From Amycolatopsis umgeniensis (GTDB lineage Bacteria > Actinomycetota > Actinomycetes > Mycobacteriales > Pseudonocardiaceae), in contig NZ_JACHMX010000001.1 in the NCBI RefSeq assembly GCF_014205155.1, positions 6,386,001-6,450,000 of the forward strand: DNA of 64,000 nt, written 5' to 3'. The notes below the pieces were generated by a model. It saw only the letters and a program-made list of their open reading frames with translations, was not told the origin of the DNA and searched no databases. Each line of letters starts with the position of its first letter. Position 1 is the stretch's first letter. Shown here piece by piece: positions 35,791 to 44,569 of this stretch. Position numbers and translations under genes: made by a program.

Positions 35791-36062
35791 CCACGCGAGT
35801 CCCGCCCCCAATCACGCGTGGCCCGCCTCCAATCACGCGAGTCCCGCCCCCAATCACGCGTGTCCCGCCTCCAATCACGCGAGTCCCGCCCCCAATCACA
35901 CGTGTCCCGTCCTCAATCACGAGTGTCGTCCCTCCGATCACGCGAGTTCGTCGCCCGATCACGGGTGTTCCGCTGGCTGGAAGGCGGAACTCGCGTGATT
36001 GAGGGGCGAACTCGCGTGATCAGAGGCGGAACTCGCGTGCTTGGGGGCGGAACTCACTTCGC
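35791..36062. repeat. Array of 21-bp-period repeats, two blocks of opposite orientation
   Basis: From 35810 to 35956 seven units repeat with an exact 21-bp period (35810, 35831, 35852, 35873, 35894, 35915, 35936), each beginning AATCAC or GATCAC, then GCGAGT or GCGTGT, then a C-rich tail. A partial unit lies at 35791 and a diverging one at 35957. After a short break, units at about 35980-36042 repeat in reverse complement (GGCGGAACTCGCGTGATT type), also 21 bp apart. The last half-unit runs over the stop codon of the leftward polymerase gene at 36054. Between convergent genes; a long imperfect hairpin could form. Confidence 0.85.
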
Positions 36063-37760
36063 GTCGGCGTAGGTGTCCACGGCGGCGATGTGCAGCGGGA
36101 ACCGGACCGGGCAGGCGGTGCCGAACAGCATCCGCGCCGCCTCCGCCATGCTGTCCACAATGGACTGTGAGACCTCGTCGGCGAACTCGGCGGGGGTGTG
36201 CACCAGGACCTCGTCGTGCTGGAAGAACACCAGATGCGCGGGGGAGGGGAGCTTTCCCCGCAGGGTCGCCAGCAGGACCGCTGTCATGTCGGCCGCACTC
36301 GCCTGCACGACGAAGTTCCGGGTGAACCGGCCCCAGTTGCGTGACGCCTGGCGGGCCTTGAGCTCGCCGGCCTCGTCCTCCGCGACGCCGCCGGTCAGCG
36401 CGCGCCAGGCCTCCGACGGCGCGGGTGACGTCCGGCCCAGCCGGGAGCGGACACGCTCACCGCGTTCCCCCGCCTGCGCGGCACGCTCCACATAGGACAC
36501 CGCGTCCGGGAACCTGGTCCGCAGCAACGCCAGCAGCGGTCCCGCCTCGCCGGACGTGCCGCCGTACATCGCCGACAGCATCGCGATCTTCGCCCGGTCC
36601 CGATCGTCGCGGTCGTCCCAGGCGGGCACCGGAACACGGCGGACTCCGGAGAACATCGCCTCGGCGAGGCTCGCGTACAGATCCGTGGCCGCGGCGACGT
36701 CGGCCAGCTTGCGGTCCCCGGACAGCGCCGTCAGCACCCGCGGCTCCAGTTGCGCGGCGTCGGCGACCACCAATTTCCAGCCCGGATCCGCCCGGACGCA
36801 GGTCCGCAGCACCTTCGGGATCTGCAGTGCGCCACCACCCCGGCTCGCCCAGCGTCCCGAGACGACCCCGCCGACGATGTAGTGCGGGCGGAACCGGCCG
36901 TCGTGCACCCACTCGTCGAGCCAGGTCCAGCCGTTGGCCGAATGCAGCCGCGCGAGTTCCTTGTACTCCAGCAGCGGCGGGACGGCGGGGTGGTCGATGT
37001 CGCGCAGCAGGTACTTCCTCGCCGACGTGACCTCGATGCCCTCGCGTCCGAGCGCCCGGACGACGCTGGCCGGGGCATCCGGGTTGACCGGACGACCGCC
37101 GAAAGCGTCGCTGATCTTCGCCGCCAGCTCGACCAGCCGCTTCGGACGGCTCCCGGCGGGCACGCGTGGCCCGAGCTGGTCGGCGAGCAACTGGAGGTGC
37201 AGATCGGCTCGCCACGGCAAGCCGTCGGCCGACATCTCCGCGGCCGCCAGCGCGCTCGCCGACTCCGCCGCGAAAAGCAGCCGGAGCCGCTCCGGATGCT
37301 CGGTGAGCGCGACCCGCTTCTCCTGCTCGGCCAGCACCCGGCGGGCCGCGTCGAGCAGGGTGACACCGGGCGGCAGTCGGGGACCGCGCGTCTCGAACAG
37401 CGTCGGCTGGTCGTCCTCGGCCCAGACCGGCGCCTCGTCGGCGGGCGCCTCCTGACCGTTCGCCCTGGCCAGCGCGCCGTGCAGGCTCCGGGACTCCTGC
37501 GGACGGCCCTCGTGCGCCAGCAGCAGACCCTCGGTCAGCGTCAGGTCGTGACACCGCCGCACCCGGACGCCCGCCTTGATCAACGCCGGATACGTCCGTT
37601 CGACCGACGGGAACACCCAACGGGGTGAGTGCTCCGCCTCCGAACTCCGTACCCGGTCCACGAACTCCGGGAGCTTCAGGCCTCGCAGCGGCCGTTCCCC
37701 GGAAATCGAGATCGCGAAGTCGCCCTCTTCCTCTTGACCTGCGATCGCCTGCACACTCAC
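36054..37760 (-). CDS. Family A DNA polymerase-like protein (short, actinobacterial second PolA type)
   Basis: 568 residues, GTG start. Polymerase motif A is VVADAAQLEPRVLTALSGD (in place of DYSQIELR), with the fingers helix around RDRAKIAMLSAMYGGTSGEA and motif C QHDEVLVHTP. The N-terminal 200 residues are poorly conserved; exonuclease acidic motifs are not evident, and the flap-nuclease domain of PolI is absent. Databases call such proteins bifunctional 3'-5' exonuclease/DNA polymerase. Its role, perhaps repair or damage tolerance, is unproven. Confidence 0.85.
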   Translation of the reverse strand: MSVQAIAGQEEEGDFAISISGERPLRGLKLPEFVDRVRSSEAEHSPRWVFPSVERTYPALIKAGVRVRRCHDLTLTEGLLLAHEGRPQESRSLHGALARANGQEAPADEAPVWAEDDQPTLFETRGPRLPPGVTLLDAARRVLAEQEKRVALTEHPERLRLLFAAESASALAAAEMSADGLPWRADLHLQLLADQLGPRVPAGSRPKRLVELAAKISDAFGGRPVNPDAPASVVRALGREGIEVTSARKYLLRDIDHPAVPPLLEYKELARLHSANGWTWLDEWVHDGRFRPHYIVGGVVSGRWASRGGGALQIPKVLRTCVRADPGWKLVVADAAQLEPRVLTALSGDRKLADVAAATDLYASLAEAMFSGVRRVPVPAWDDRDDRDRAKIAMLSAMYGGTSGEAGPLLALLRTRFPDAVSYVERAAQAGERGERVRSRLGRTSPAPSEAWRALTGGVAEDEAGELKARQASRNWGRFTRNFVVQASAADMTAVLLATLRGKLPSPAHLVFFQHDEVLVHTPAEFADEVSQSIVDSMAEAARMLFGTACPVRFPLHIAAVDTYADAK

Positions 37761-37908
37761 ATTGTGGTGGTTCCCACCGACATTTCTGTCACCAGACGGT
37801 TAGTGCGCCTGCGCTATCGGTCGGCTACTGTCGAGTAGCAACCCATACCGCCGGTACGCGAACACCGTCGGCATGGTGTCTCGCCGCAGCAGCAACGGAG
37901 GTGCCCGG

Positions 37909-39543
37909 ATGAGAAACCCCACCGGCCTCGCCACCATGGTGGCGGGCAAGGTGACCGAGACCGTGCGGAGTATCGACGTGATGCGCCAAGCGGGCCTGCT
38001 CCCGATCCCGAGGGTCGACGAGGGCCTGCGCTCGCTGGTCATGGTGCGGAAGTGGGGTCCGTTCGCCGGCGCGAACATGATCGCCGCCCGCCGGGACCCG
38101 ACCGCGACGGGCATCATCGACGAACTCGGCCCGCTGACCTTCAAGCAGCTCGACACCCAGTCGAACGCGCTGGCCAGGGCGTGGTCCGAACGCGGTCTCG
38201 GCCCGGGTTCGGTGATCGCGGCGTTGTGCCGGGACCACCGCGGTCTCGTGCTGACGATGCTCGCCTCGGGCAAACTCGGCGCGAAACTGCTGCTGATGAA
38301 CACCGGGTTCGCCAAACCGCAGCTCGCGGACGTCTCGAAGCGCGAAGGTGTCACGGCGCTCGTGTACGACCAGGAGTTCACCGACCTGCTGGACGCTGTC
38401 GAGGGCGAGGTCGACCACTACCTCGCGTGGGTCGACTCGGACACCGTGCGCCCCCGCGACATCCCGGTCGTCACCGAACTGGTCGCGAGCACCGACGACC
38501 GTCCGTGGCCCGCGCCCGCCAAACCGGGTGGCTTCATCCTCCTGACCAGCGGCACCACCGGGACGCCGAAGGGCGCGCCGCGGCCGCACACCTCCGCGCT
38601 CGCCTCCGCGCAGTTCCTCGACCGCATCCCGCTGCGGACCGGCGAGGCGACCTACATGGGCGCGCCGCTGTTCCACGGCACCGGGCTTTCGCAGTTCATC
38701 CTGTCCTTCGCGCTCGGCTCGAAGGTCGTCATGCGGCGCAAGTTCGTGCCGGAGGAGACGCTGCGCGGGGTCGCGGAGAACCGCTGCACCACGCTCGTCC
38801 TGGTTCCGACGATGCTGCAGCGGATCGTCGACCTGCCCGAAGAGATCCGCGCCAAGTACGACACCTCGTGCCTGCGGATCATCTTCGTCGCGGGCTCCGC
38901 GCTGTCCCCGGACCTCGGGAACCGCGCGACCACCGCGTTCGGCGACGTCGTGCACAACCTCTACGGTTCGACCGAGGTCGCGGTCGCCACGGTCGCGACG
39001 CCCGAGGACTGGCGCAAGGCGCCGGGCACGGTCGGCCGCGCGCCGGTGGGCTGCAAGGTCGCGCTGTACGACGAAAAGGGCGGCAAGATCACCGAGCCGC
39101 ACGTCACCGGCCGGGTGTTCGTCGGCAGCGGGCTCAGCTTCCAGGGCTACACCGACGGCCGGAACAAGGAGATCATCGACGGTCTCCTCTCCAGTGGCGA
39201 CGTCGGCCATTTCGACGAGGACGGCTTGCTGTTCATCGACGGCCGCGACGACGAGATGATCGTCTCCGGCGGCGAGAACGTCTTCCCGATCGAGGTGGAG
39301 AATCTCCTGGTCGAACGCGAGGACGTACTCGAGGCGGCGGTCATCGGCGTCGAGGATCCCGAGTTCGGGCAGCGGCTGAAGGCGTTCGTGGTGCGGGCCG
39401 AGAAGTCGGATCTGGACGTCGAGGGGGTGCGTGAGTACGTCAAGGCCAACCTCGCCCGGTACAAGGTGCCGCGCGACGTGGAGTTCCTCGACGAGCTACC
39501 GCGCAACGCGACCGGGAAGGTGCTGCGCACCAAGCTGCACTAG
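37909..39543 (+). CDS. AMP-binding acyl-CoA synthetase (FadD-like)
   Basis: 544 residues from ATG 37909, with GGAGG eight bases upstream. Adenylation motifs: the P-loop LLTSGTTGTPKGAPRP, the A5 block NLYGSTEVAVATVATPED, the A8 hinge SGDVGHFDEDGLLFIDGRDD, and the catalytic Lys in LPRNATGKVLRTKL. It activates a fatty or aryl acid via an acyl-adenylate to the CoA thioester. The acid is unknown. Its last 4 bp overlap the convergent regulator gene. Confidence 0.9.
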   Translation: MRNPTGLATMVAGKVTETVRSIDVMRQAGLLPIPRVDEGLRSLVMVRKWGPFAGANMIAARRDPTATGIIDELGPLTFKQLDTQSNALARAWSERGLGPGSVIAALCRDHRGLVLTMLASGKLGAKLLLMNTGFAKPQLADVSKREGVTALVYDQEFTDLLDAVEGEVDHYLAWVDSDTVRPRDIPVVTELVASTDDRPWPAPAKPGGFILLTSGTTGTPKGAPRPHTSALASAQFLDRIPLRTGEATYMGAPLFHGTGLSQFILSFALGSKVVMRRKFVPEETLRGVAENRCTTLVLVPTMLQRIVDLPEEIRAKYDTSCLRIIFVAGSALSPDLGNRATTAFGDVVHNLYGSTEVAVATVATPEDWRKAPGTVGRAPVGCKVALYDEKGGKITEPHVTGRVFVGSGLSFQGYTDGRNKEIIDGLLSSGDVGHFDEDGLLFIDGRDDEMIVSGGENVFPIEVENLLVEREDVLEAAVIGVEDPEFGQRLKAFVVRAEKSDLDVEGVREYVKANLARYKVPRDVEFLDELPRNATGKVLRTKLH

Positions 39544-40490
39544 TACTCCCAGTCGATGCCGAAAACGCCGGGACCGAAGTCGAGCGCGACGGCGTGGACA
39601 CCGCTGCCCTGGTCCAGGGTGAGTTCCTTCCGGTCCAGCGGTGAGGTGCCTTGCCGGGAGTATTGCCAGCATTTCGTCGGGATGGTGTCCGGGTCGAACC
39701 GGATCTCCAGCAGGTACTCCCGGACCGGACGCCGGAACTCGCGATAGTGCGTGTTCCGGCATTCCGGGTACGGCGGCCCCGGGTTCGTCAGGGAATACTC
39801 GATCAGATGCGTCTCACCGCGATCGATCGGCCGGTCGAAGAGCAGTTCGGCCACCGTGAGCCCGTGCTCGTCGTCGACCTCGGCGCGGCCGACGTGGCAG
39901 TTGCGCAGCGTGTTCAGCACCGGCGGCCCCGCCTCCGGATCGCCCTGGGCGTAGACCAGCAGCCAGCGGTCCTGCCCGTCCGCGCCCGCCTGGAACACCG
40001 CCCGCGCGGTCACCGCGCGTTGCCCGCCGTCCGCGGCGATCTCGCACAGATCGTGCAGGCCGACCAGTTTCAGCTGATGGTGTTGTTCGAGCGCGTTGGG
40101 GGCGCCGACCTTCTCCAGCAGCGCCTGGAGCGCTTCGAGAGGGAAGGTCATCGGCTGTTCGGTGGTGGCGCGGCTGCGGCGTGAGGACGCTCCGCGCGGC
40201 CTCGGCGGCGGCAGCAGGCTGAGCAGCGAACCCGCGGGAACCGCCAGTACCTCTTCGAGGACCCGGACGGCGGACAGTGAACTCTGCCGTTCCGGCTGGC
40301 GTTTACCCGACTGCCAGTAACTCAACGCGGTGACGCTGACCGACGCGCCACGGGCCAAGAGCCGGGCTTGGATCCGATCGAGACTCAGGCCGCTGGTGGC
40401 GATGGCCGATCGCAACGCCGTGGCGAACGCGGTACGCGGCTCCTCTTCGTCGTTCGTGGTCACTCGGTCCGCCGTGCTCCCCGCCACCAT
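39540..40490 (-). CDS. HTH (XRE-like) regulator with large C-terminal domain
   Basis: 316 residues from ATG 40490 (MVAGSTADRVTTNDEEEPR); GTG 40463 is possible. The N-terminal HTH is at about residues 20-80: FATALRSAIATSGLSLDRIQ, RGASVSVTALSYWQSGKRQPE. The C-terminal ~180 residues form a beta-rich domain (LKLVGLHDLCEIAADGG, ETHLIEYSLTNPG) not recognised, seen in a group of actinobacterial XRE-type proteins. Target unknown; the upstream A+T-rich gap with an inverted repeat suggests autoregulation. Confidence 0.75.
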   Translation of the reverse strand: MVAGSTADRVTTNDEEEPRTAFATALRSAIATSGLSLDRIQARLLARGASVSVTALSYWQSGKRQPERQSSLSAVRVLEEVLAVPAGSLLSLLPPPRPRGASSRRSRATTEQPMTFPLEALQALLEKVGAPNALEQHHQLKLVGLHDLCEIAADGGQRAVTARAVFQAGADGQDRWLLVYAQGDPEAGPPVLNTLRNCHVGRAEVDDEHGLTVAELLFDRPIDRGETHLIEYSLTNPGPPYPECRNTHYREFRRPVREYLLEIRFDPDTIPTKCWQYSRQGTSPLDRKELTLDQGSGVHAVALDFGPGVFGIDWEY

Positions 40491-40537
40491 ATGTCGCCCG
40501 ACCGCCCCCGCCTGCCGTTTCTTGACACCCTCGGAGT

Positions 40538-40563
40538 TGATAACAACACGAATAACTTTATCA
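40538..40563. promoter_or_regulatory. A+T-rich inverted repeat TGATAA-N14-TTATCA upstream of the HTH gene
   Basis: TGATAA at 40538-40543 and TTATCA at 40558-40563 lie in the most A+T-rich short stretch of the region, between the divergent HTH regulator and subtilase genes. A candidate operator or promoter zone; no direct evidence. Confidence 0.35.
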
Positions 40564-40751
40564 GTCTGGGGTAACACTCCAGGGGCGCCTTCTGCCAGGC
40601 GAAAACGCCTTTCCGGACGAGCGTGACTAGTCCGTATGGCCTAGTACTGGTAACTGTGAATCATTGCCCGGCACCTTGCGAACCGGTTTGCATGGCTGCA
40701 GCAACGATCATCCTCCCGGGTGATCCGCACGGCGCGGCAGGAAGGGAACCA

Positions 40752-42002
40752 GTGAGCAAGTCCCGGAAGAACCTGAAGTCCCGAAAGACCCGTAGCGGTT
40801 TGGTGGCGGGGGTCGCCCTCGCCGGTGTGACCGCGGCGGTCGCCACGTTCGGTGCGGGTGCGGCCAACGCCGACCAGCAGGGCGAGATCCGCGGCGCCGG
40901 CGCGGCCAACGCGGTCGGCGGCAGCTACATCGTCGTCCTCAAGCCCACCGCGGTCGGCCAGGGCGTGGCCGCGGCGAGCGAGATCACCGCGAACGTCGCC
41001 TCCAAGGCGCAGGGCCTCACCGGTCAGTACGGCACCACGCTTTCCCGCACGTTCGGCTCGGCGCTGAACGGCTTCTCGATCAAGGCCGACGAGGCCGCCG
41101 CGAAGCGTCTCGCCGCCGACCCGCAGGTCGCGTACGTCGTCCAGAACAAGACGTTCAAGATCAGCGAAACCCAGGACAACCCGCCGTCGTGGGGCCTCGA
41201 CCGCGTCGACCAGGCGGACCTGCCGCTCGACCAGAAATACACCTACCCGACGAAGGCCGACAACGTCACCGCCTACGTCATCGACACCGGTGTCCGCGGC
41301 TCGCACAAGGACTTCGGTGACCGCGCGACCGGCGGCAAGGACTTCGTCGACAACGACGACACCCCCAACGACGAGCACGGCCACGGCACGCACGTCGCCG
41401 GCACCATCGGCGGCACGGACCACGGCCTGGCCAAGGGCGTCAAGATCGTCGGCGTGCGCGTGCTGGACGCCAACGGCAGCGGCACCACCGAAGGTGTCGT
41501 CGCCGGTGTCGACTGGGTCGCGGCGAACGCCAAGGGCCCGTCGGTCGCGAACATGAGCCTGGGCGGTGGCGCGGACGACGCCCTGGACGAGTCGGTCAAG
41601 GGAGCCATCGCCAAGGGCGTGACCTTCGCGCTCGCGGCGGGCAACGAGTCCTCCGACGCCGGCACCACCTCGCCGGCCCGTGTCAAGGAGGCCATCACGG
41701 TGGCCGCCAGCGACAAGACCGACAAGCAGGCCAGCTTCTCGAACTACGGTTCGGTCGTCGACCTGTACGCGCCGGGTGTCGACATCACCTCGTCGTGGGG
41801 AACCGGTGACGACGCCACGAACACCATCAGTGGCACCTCGATGGCTTCGCCGCACGTCGCGGGCGCTGCCGCGCTCTACCTCTCGGCCCACCCTGACGCC
41901 ACCCCGGCCCAGGTCGCCGAAGGTCTGGTCGCCGCGGCCGCCGACGGCAAGATCAGCAACCCGACCGGTGGCACGGCGAACAAGCTGCTCCAGGTGAAGT
42001 AA
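40752..42002 (+). CDS. Secreted subtilisin-family serine protease (S8) with I9 propeptide
   Basis: 416 residues from GTG 40752 (MSKSRKNLKSRKTRSG), with GAAGGGAA just upstream. A long basic signal peptide (VAGVALAGVTAAVATFGAGA) ends near ANA|DQQ. An I9 inhibitor propeptide follows (YIVVLKPTAVGQGVAAASE ... RLAADPQVAYVVQNK). The catalytic triad is Asp in AYVIDTGVRGSH, His in HGHGTHVAGTIGG and Ser in SGTSMASPHVAGAAALY. An extracellular proteinase K/aqualysin-like peptidase. Ends in a strong terminator hairpin. Confidence 0.94.
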   Translation: MSKSRKNLKSRKTRSGLVAGVALAGVTAAVATFGAGAANADQQGEIRGAGAANAVGGSYIVVLKPTAVGQGVAAASEITANVASKAQGLTGQYGTTLSRTFGSALNGFSIKADEAAAKRLAADPQVAYVVQNKTFKISETQDNPPSWGLDRVDQADLPLDQKYTYPTKADNVTAYVIDTGVRGSHKDFGDRATGGKDFVDNDDTPNDEHGHGTHVAGTIGGTDHGLAKGVKIVGVRVLDANGSGTTEGVVAGVDWVAANAKGPSVANMSLGGGADDALDESVKGAIAKGVTFALAAGNESSDAGTTSPARVKEAITVAASDKTDKQASFSNYGSVVDLYAPGVDITSSWGTGDDATNTISGTSMASPHVAGAAALYLSAHPDATPAQVAEGLVAAAADGKISNPTGGTANKLLQVK

Positions 42003-42013
42003 GCGCTCCTTTC

Positions 42014-42065
42014 GGACAGGCTGCCCCCGGCGAATCCCAGGCGCCGGGGGCAGCCGCCTGTCCGA
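42014..42065 (+). terminator. Terminator hairpin after the subtilase gene
   Basis: A 13-bp perfect stem (42021-42033 with 42043-42055, GCTGCCCCCGGCG type) around a 9-nt loop, extended outside by CGGACAGG/CCTGTCCG. It starts 11 bp past the stop codon. Confidence 0.85.
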
Positions 42066-42103
42066 GGGGCGCCGGACTTGTTACCAACGGGTAAGCTCCA
42101 GCC

Positions 42104-42856
42104 ATGGTCCTGCGGAAGAACATCCTGATCACCGGGGCGAGCTCCGGACTCGGCGAGGGAATGGCCAGGCAGTACGCCGCAAGAGGCCGCAATCTGGCAC
42201 TGGCGGCACGTCGTGTCGACAGGCTCGACACCCTCGCCGCGGAGCTCAAGAAGGCCTACCCGGGCATCACCGTGATCACCCGGAAGCTGGACGTGAACGA
42301 CCACGACCAGGTCTTCACCGTCTTCGAGGAGTTCCGCGAGGAGCTCGGATCCCTCGACCGCGTGATCGTGAACGCGGGCCTCGGCAAGGGCCAGCCGATC
42401 GGCTCCGGCCGGTTCGACGCCAACCGCCAGACCCTGCAGACGAACTTCCTCGCCGCGGCCGCCCAGATCGAGGCCGCCGCCGGCATCTTCCGCAAGCAGA
42501 AGGAAGGCCACCTCGTCGTGGTTTCCTCCTTCTCCGCGCTTCGCGCCTTCCCCGGCAACCTGACCGCGTATGCCGCTTCGAAGGCGGGCGTCTCGGCGCT
42601 GACCGAGGGCACTCGGATCGAGCTCATGAAGACGCCGATCAAGGTCACCCAGCTGCTGCCCGGCTTCATCGAGTCGGAGATGAACGTGGACATCTCGAAG
42701 ATCCCGCTCGCCACCAAGGCGGAAGCCGGCGCGCAGGCGCTGGTCAAGGCGATCGAAACCGAGAAGCCGAAGGCGTTCGTGCCGTCGTGGCCGTGGAGCC
42801 TGCTCGCGAAGGTGTTCCGGTTCGTCCCGGTGTCGGTGCTGAAGAAGTTCGGATGA
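42104..42856 (+). CDS. Short-chain dehydrogenase/reductase
   Basis: 250 residues. Rossmann motif ILITGASSGLGEGMA, NAG block VIVNAGLGKG, and the catalytic Ser...Tyr-x3-Lys in SSFSALRAFPGN and TAYAASKAG. The C-terminal PSWPWSLLAKVFRFVPV tail is hydrophobic, as in SDRs that work on lipid substrates near membranes. First gene of a four-gene operon; its stop overlaps the next start by 4 bp. Confidence 0.9.
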   Translation: MVLRKNILITGASSGLGEGMARQYAARGRNLALAARRVDRLDTLAAELKKAYPGITVITRKLDVNDHDQVFTVFEEFREELGSLDRVIVNAGLGKGQPIGSGRFDANRQTLQTNFLAAAAQIEAAAGIFRKQKEGHLVVVSSFSALRAFPGNLTAYAASKAGVSALTEGTRIELMKTPIKVTQLLPGFIESEMNVDISKIPLATKAEAGAQALVKAIETEKPKAFVPSWPWSLLAKVFRFVPVSVLKKFG

Positions 42857-43902
42857 CCTCGGCCGCGGACAAGACCGTCGAGGTACGCGGTGAGGACTCG
42901 TTCGACCCCGCCGCGGTGCACGCCTGGCTGGCCGGACCCGGCGACTCGCCGCCCGAGGTCCGTCAGTTCCCCGGTGGTGCCTCGAACCTCACCTACCTGC
43001 TGACCTACCCGGACCGGGAACTGATCTTGCGGCGCCCGCCCCTCGGGCACAAGGCCGCTTCCGCGCACGACATGCGCCGCGAGTTCCGGGTCCAGCGGGC
43101 TTTGCGGCCTGTCTTCCCTTATGTGCCCGAGGTTCTCGCCTTCTGCGACGACGAAACCGTGCTCGGCGGCGACTTCTACGTGATGGAACGCCTCGAAGGC
43201 TTGATCCTGCGAGGAGACCTTCCTCCAGGGCTCGACCTGACGGCGGAGAGCGCGCTCGAGCTGTGCGGCAAGGTCGTCGACAGGCTGGTGGAGTTGCACG
43301 CCGTCGACGTGGAGGCCGCCGGGCTGGCCGATCTCGGCAAGGGCGCCGGTTACGTCGAACGTCAGGTGCGCGGCTGGTCGGAGCGGTTCCTCAAGGCGCG
43401 CACGGACAACGTCCCGGACTGCGCCGAGGTGATGGCGTGGCTGAAGGAGAATCAGCCGTCCGAGGTCAAGATCTGCCTGATCCACAACGACTACCGGCTC
43501 GACAACCTGGTGCTCGACGACGAGCTCGACATCGTCGGCGTGCTCGATTGGGAGATGGCCACCCTCGGCGATCCGCTGATGGAACTCGGCAGCACCCTCG
43601 CGTACTGGGTGCAGGACGACGATGACGACGTCATGAAGCTCAGCCGCCGTCAGCCGACGCATGTGCCGGGGATGTACACGCGCGAGGAATTCGTCCGGCG
43701 GTACGCGGAGCGCTCCGGTCTCGAGATCGGCGACTGGACGTTTTACGAGGTGTACGGCCTGTTCCGGCTCGCGGTGGTGATCCAGCAGATCTACTACCGT
43801 TTCCACGAAGGACAGACGACGAACCCGGCGCTGAAGGATCTCTGGCAGTTCGTCGGCTATCTCGACGGACGTTGCCGCCGGATCATCGGAGGGCGGGCGT
43901 AG
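42853..43902 (+). CDS. Phosphotransferase-family protein (APH/ACAD10-like)
   Basis: 349 residues, ATGA-coupled to the SDR. N-lobe FPGGASNLTYLLTYPDRELI and LRRPPLGHKAASAHD, then catalytic loop LIHNDYRLDNLVLD and metal site VGVLDWEMATLGDPL. This set is characteristic of the kinase domain found alone in actinobacteria or fused to acyl-CoA dehydrogenase (ACAD10/11), where it phosphorylates 4-hydroxyacyl-CoAs. A role in hydroxyacyl-CoA breakdown is therefore more likely than antibiotic modification. Confidence 0.85.
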   Translation: MTSAADKTVEVRGEDSFDPAAVHAWLAGPGDSPPEVRQFPGGASNLTYLLTYPDRELILRRPPLGHKAASAHDMRREFRVQRALRPVFPYVPEVLAFCDDETVLGGDFYVMERLEGLILRGDLPPGLDLTAESALELCGKVVDRLVELHAVDVEAAGLADLGKGAGYVERQVRGWSERFLKARTDNVPDCAEVMAWLKENQPSEVKICLIHNDYRLDNLVLDDELDIVGVLDWEMATLGDPLMELGSTLAYWVQDDDDDVMKLSRRQPTHVPGMYTREEFVRRYAERSGLEIGDWTFYEVYGLFRLAVVIQQIYYRFHEGQTTNPALKDLWQFVGYLDGRCRRIIGGRA

Positions 43903-44559
43903 ATGGGTGCGATCTACCTGGTCCGGCACGGGCAGGCTTCGTTCGGCGCGGAGAATTACGACCAGCTCTCGCCGCGCGGCTTCGAACAGTCCACCGTGGT
44001 CGGTGAGGAACTGCTGCGGCGAGGTGTCGAGTTCACCCAGGCGCGAGCCGGTTCCCTTGCCCGCCAACGGGACACGGCGGCGACGGCGTTGAAGACGCTC
44101 GGCTCCGGAATCGCCGTCGTCGAGGACGAACGCTGGAACGAGTACGATCACGTCGACATCGCGAAGTACCATGCCGCCGGGGTTCAGCAGACCGATTCGC
44201 GGGCGTATCAGGCCGCGTTGGACGGTGCGCTGAGCGCTTGGGTCTCGGCGGGGGCTTCCGGTCCGTGCGCCGAGACGTGGCCCCAGTTCTTGGAGCGGGT
44301 GAAGGGCGCGCTGGCGGATGTCGTGGCGTCACTGGGCAAGGGCGAGCACGCCGTCGTCTTCAGCTCCGGCGGTGTGATCGCGACGGTTTGCGGCGCGCTG
44401 ATGGGCACGCCCGAAGCGGGACTGCTGAAGCTGAACCGGGTCACCGTGAACGCGGGCATCACCAAACTGGTGTCCGGCCGCGGCGGGGTGACCTTGTTGT
44501 CGTTCAACGAACATCCGCATTTCGAGGCGGAAGCCGCGGAACTGCTCACCTACCGCTAG
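43903..44559 (+). CDS. Histidine phosphatase-superfamily protein with altered second motif
   Basis: 218 residues, starting on the base after the stop of the kinase gene. The phosphohistidine motif LVRHGQASFG is intact. The second catalytic His block, normally SHGG, reads FSSGGVIATV, so the residue is Ser. Variants like this occur in actinobacteria; activity may be altered. It is the third gene of the operon and could act on the product of the kinase. Confidence 0.82.
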   Translation: MGAIYLVRHGQASFGAENYDQLSPRGFEQSTVVGEELLRRGVEFTQARAGSLARQRDTAATALKTLGSGIAVVEDERWNEYDHVDIAKYHAAGVQQTDSRAYQAALDGALSAWVSAGASGPCAETWPQFLERVKGALADVVASLGKGEHAVVFSSGGVIATVCGALMGTPEAGLLKLNRVTVNAGITKLVSGRGGVTLLSFNEHPHFEAEAAELLTYR

Positions 44560-44569
44560 GAGACACGCG

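Noticed and set aside
35791-36062. Possible CRISPR array
   Set aside because: Repeats are contiguous 21-bp units with no unique spacers of similar size, one block is inverted, and no cas genes are near.
40623-40751. N-terminal extension of the subtilase
   Set aside because: The extension contains no signal-peptide character, while GTG 40752 has a ribosome site and begins a standard basic signal peptide.
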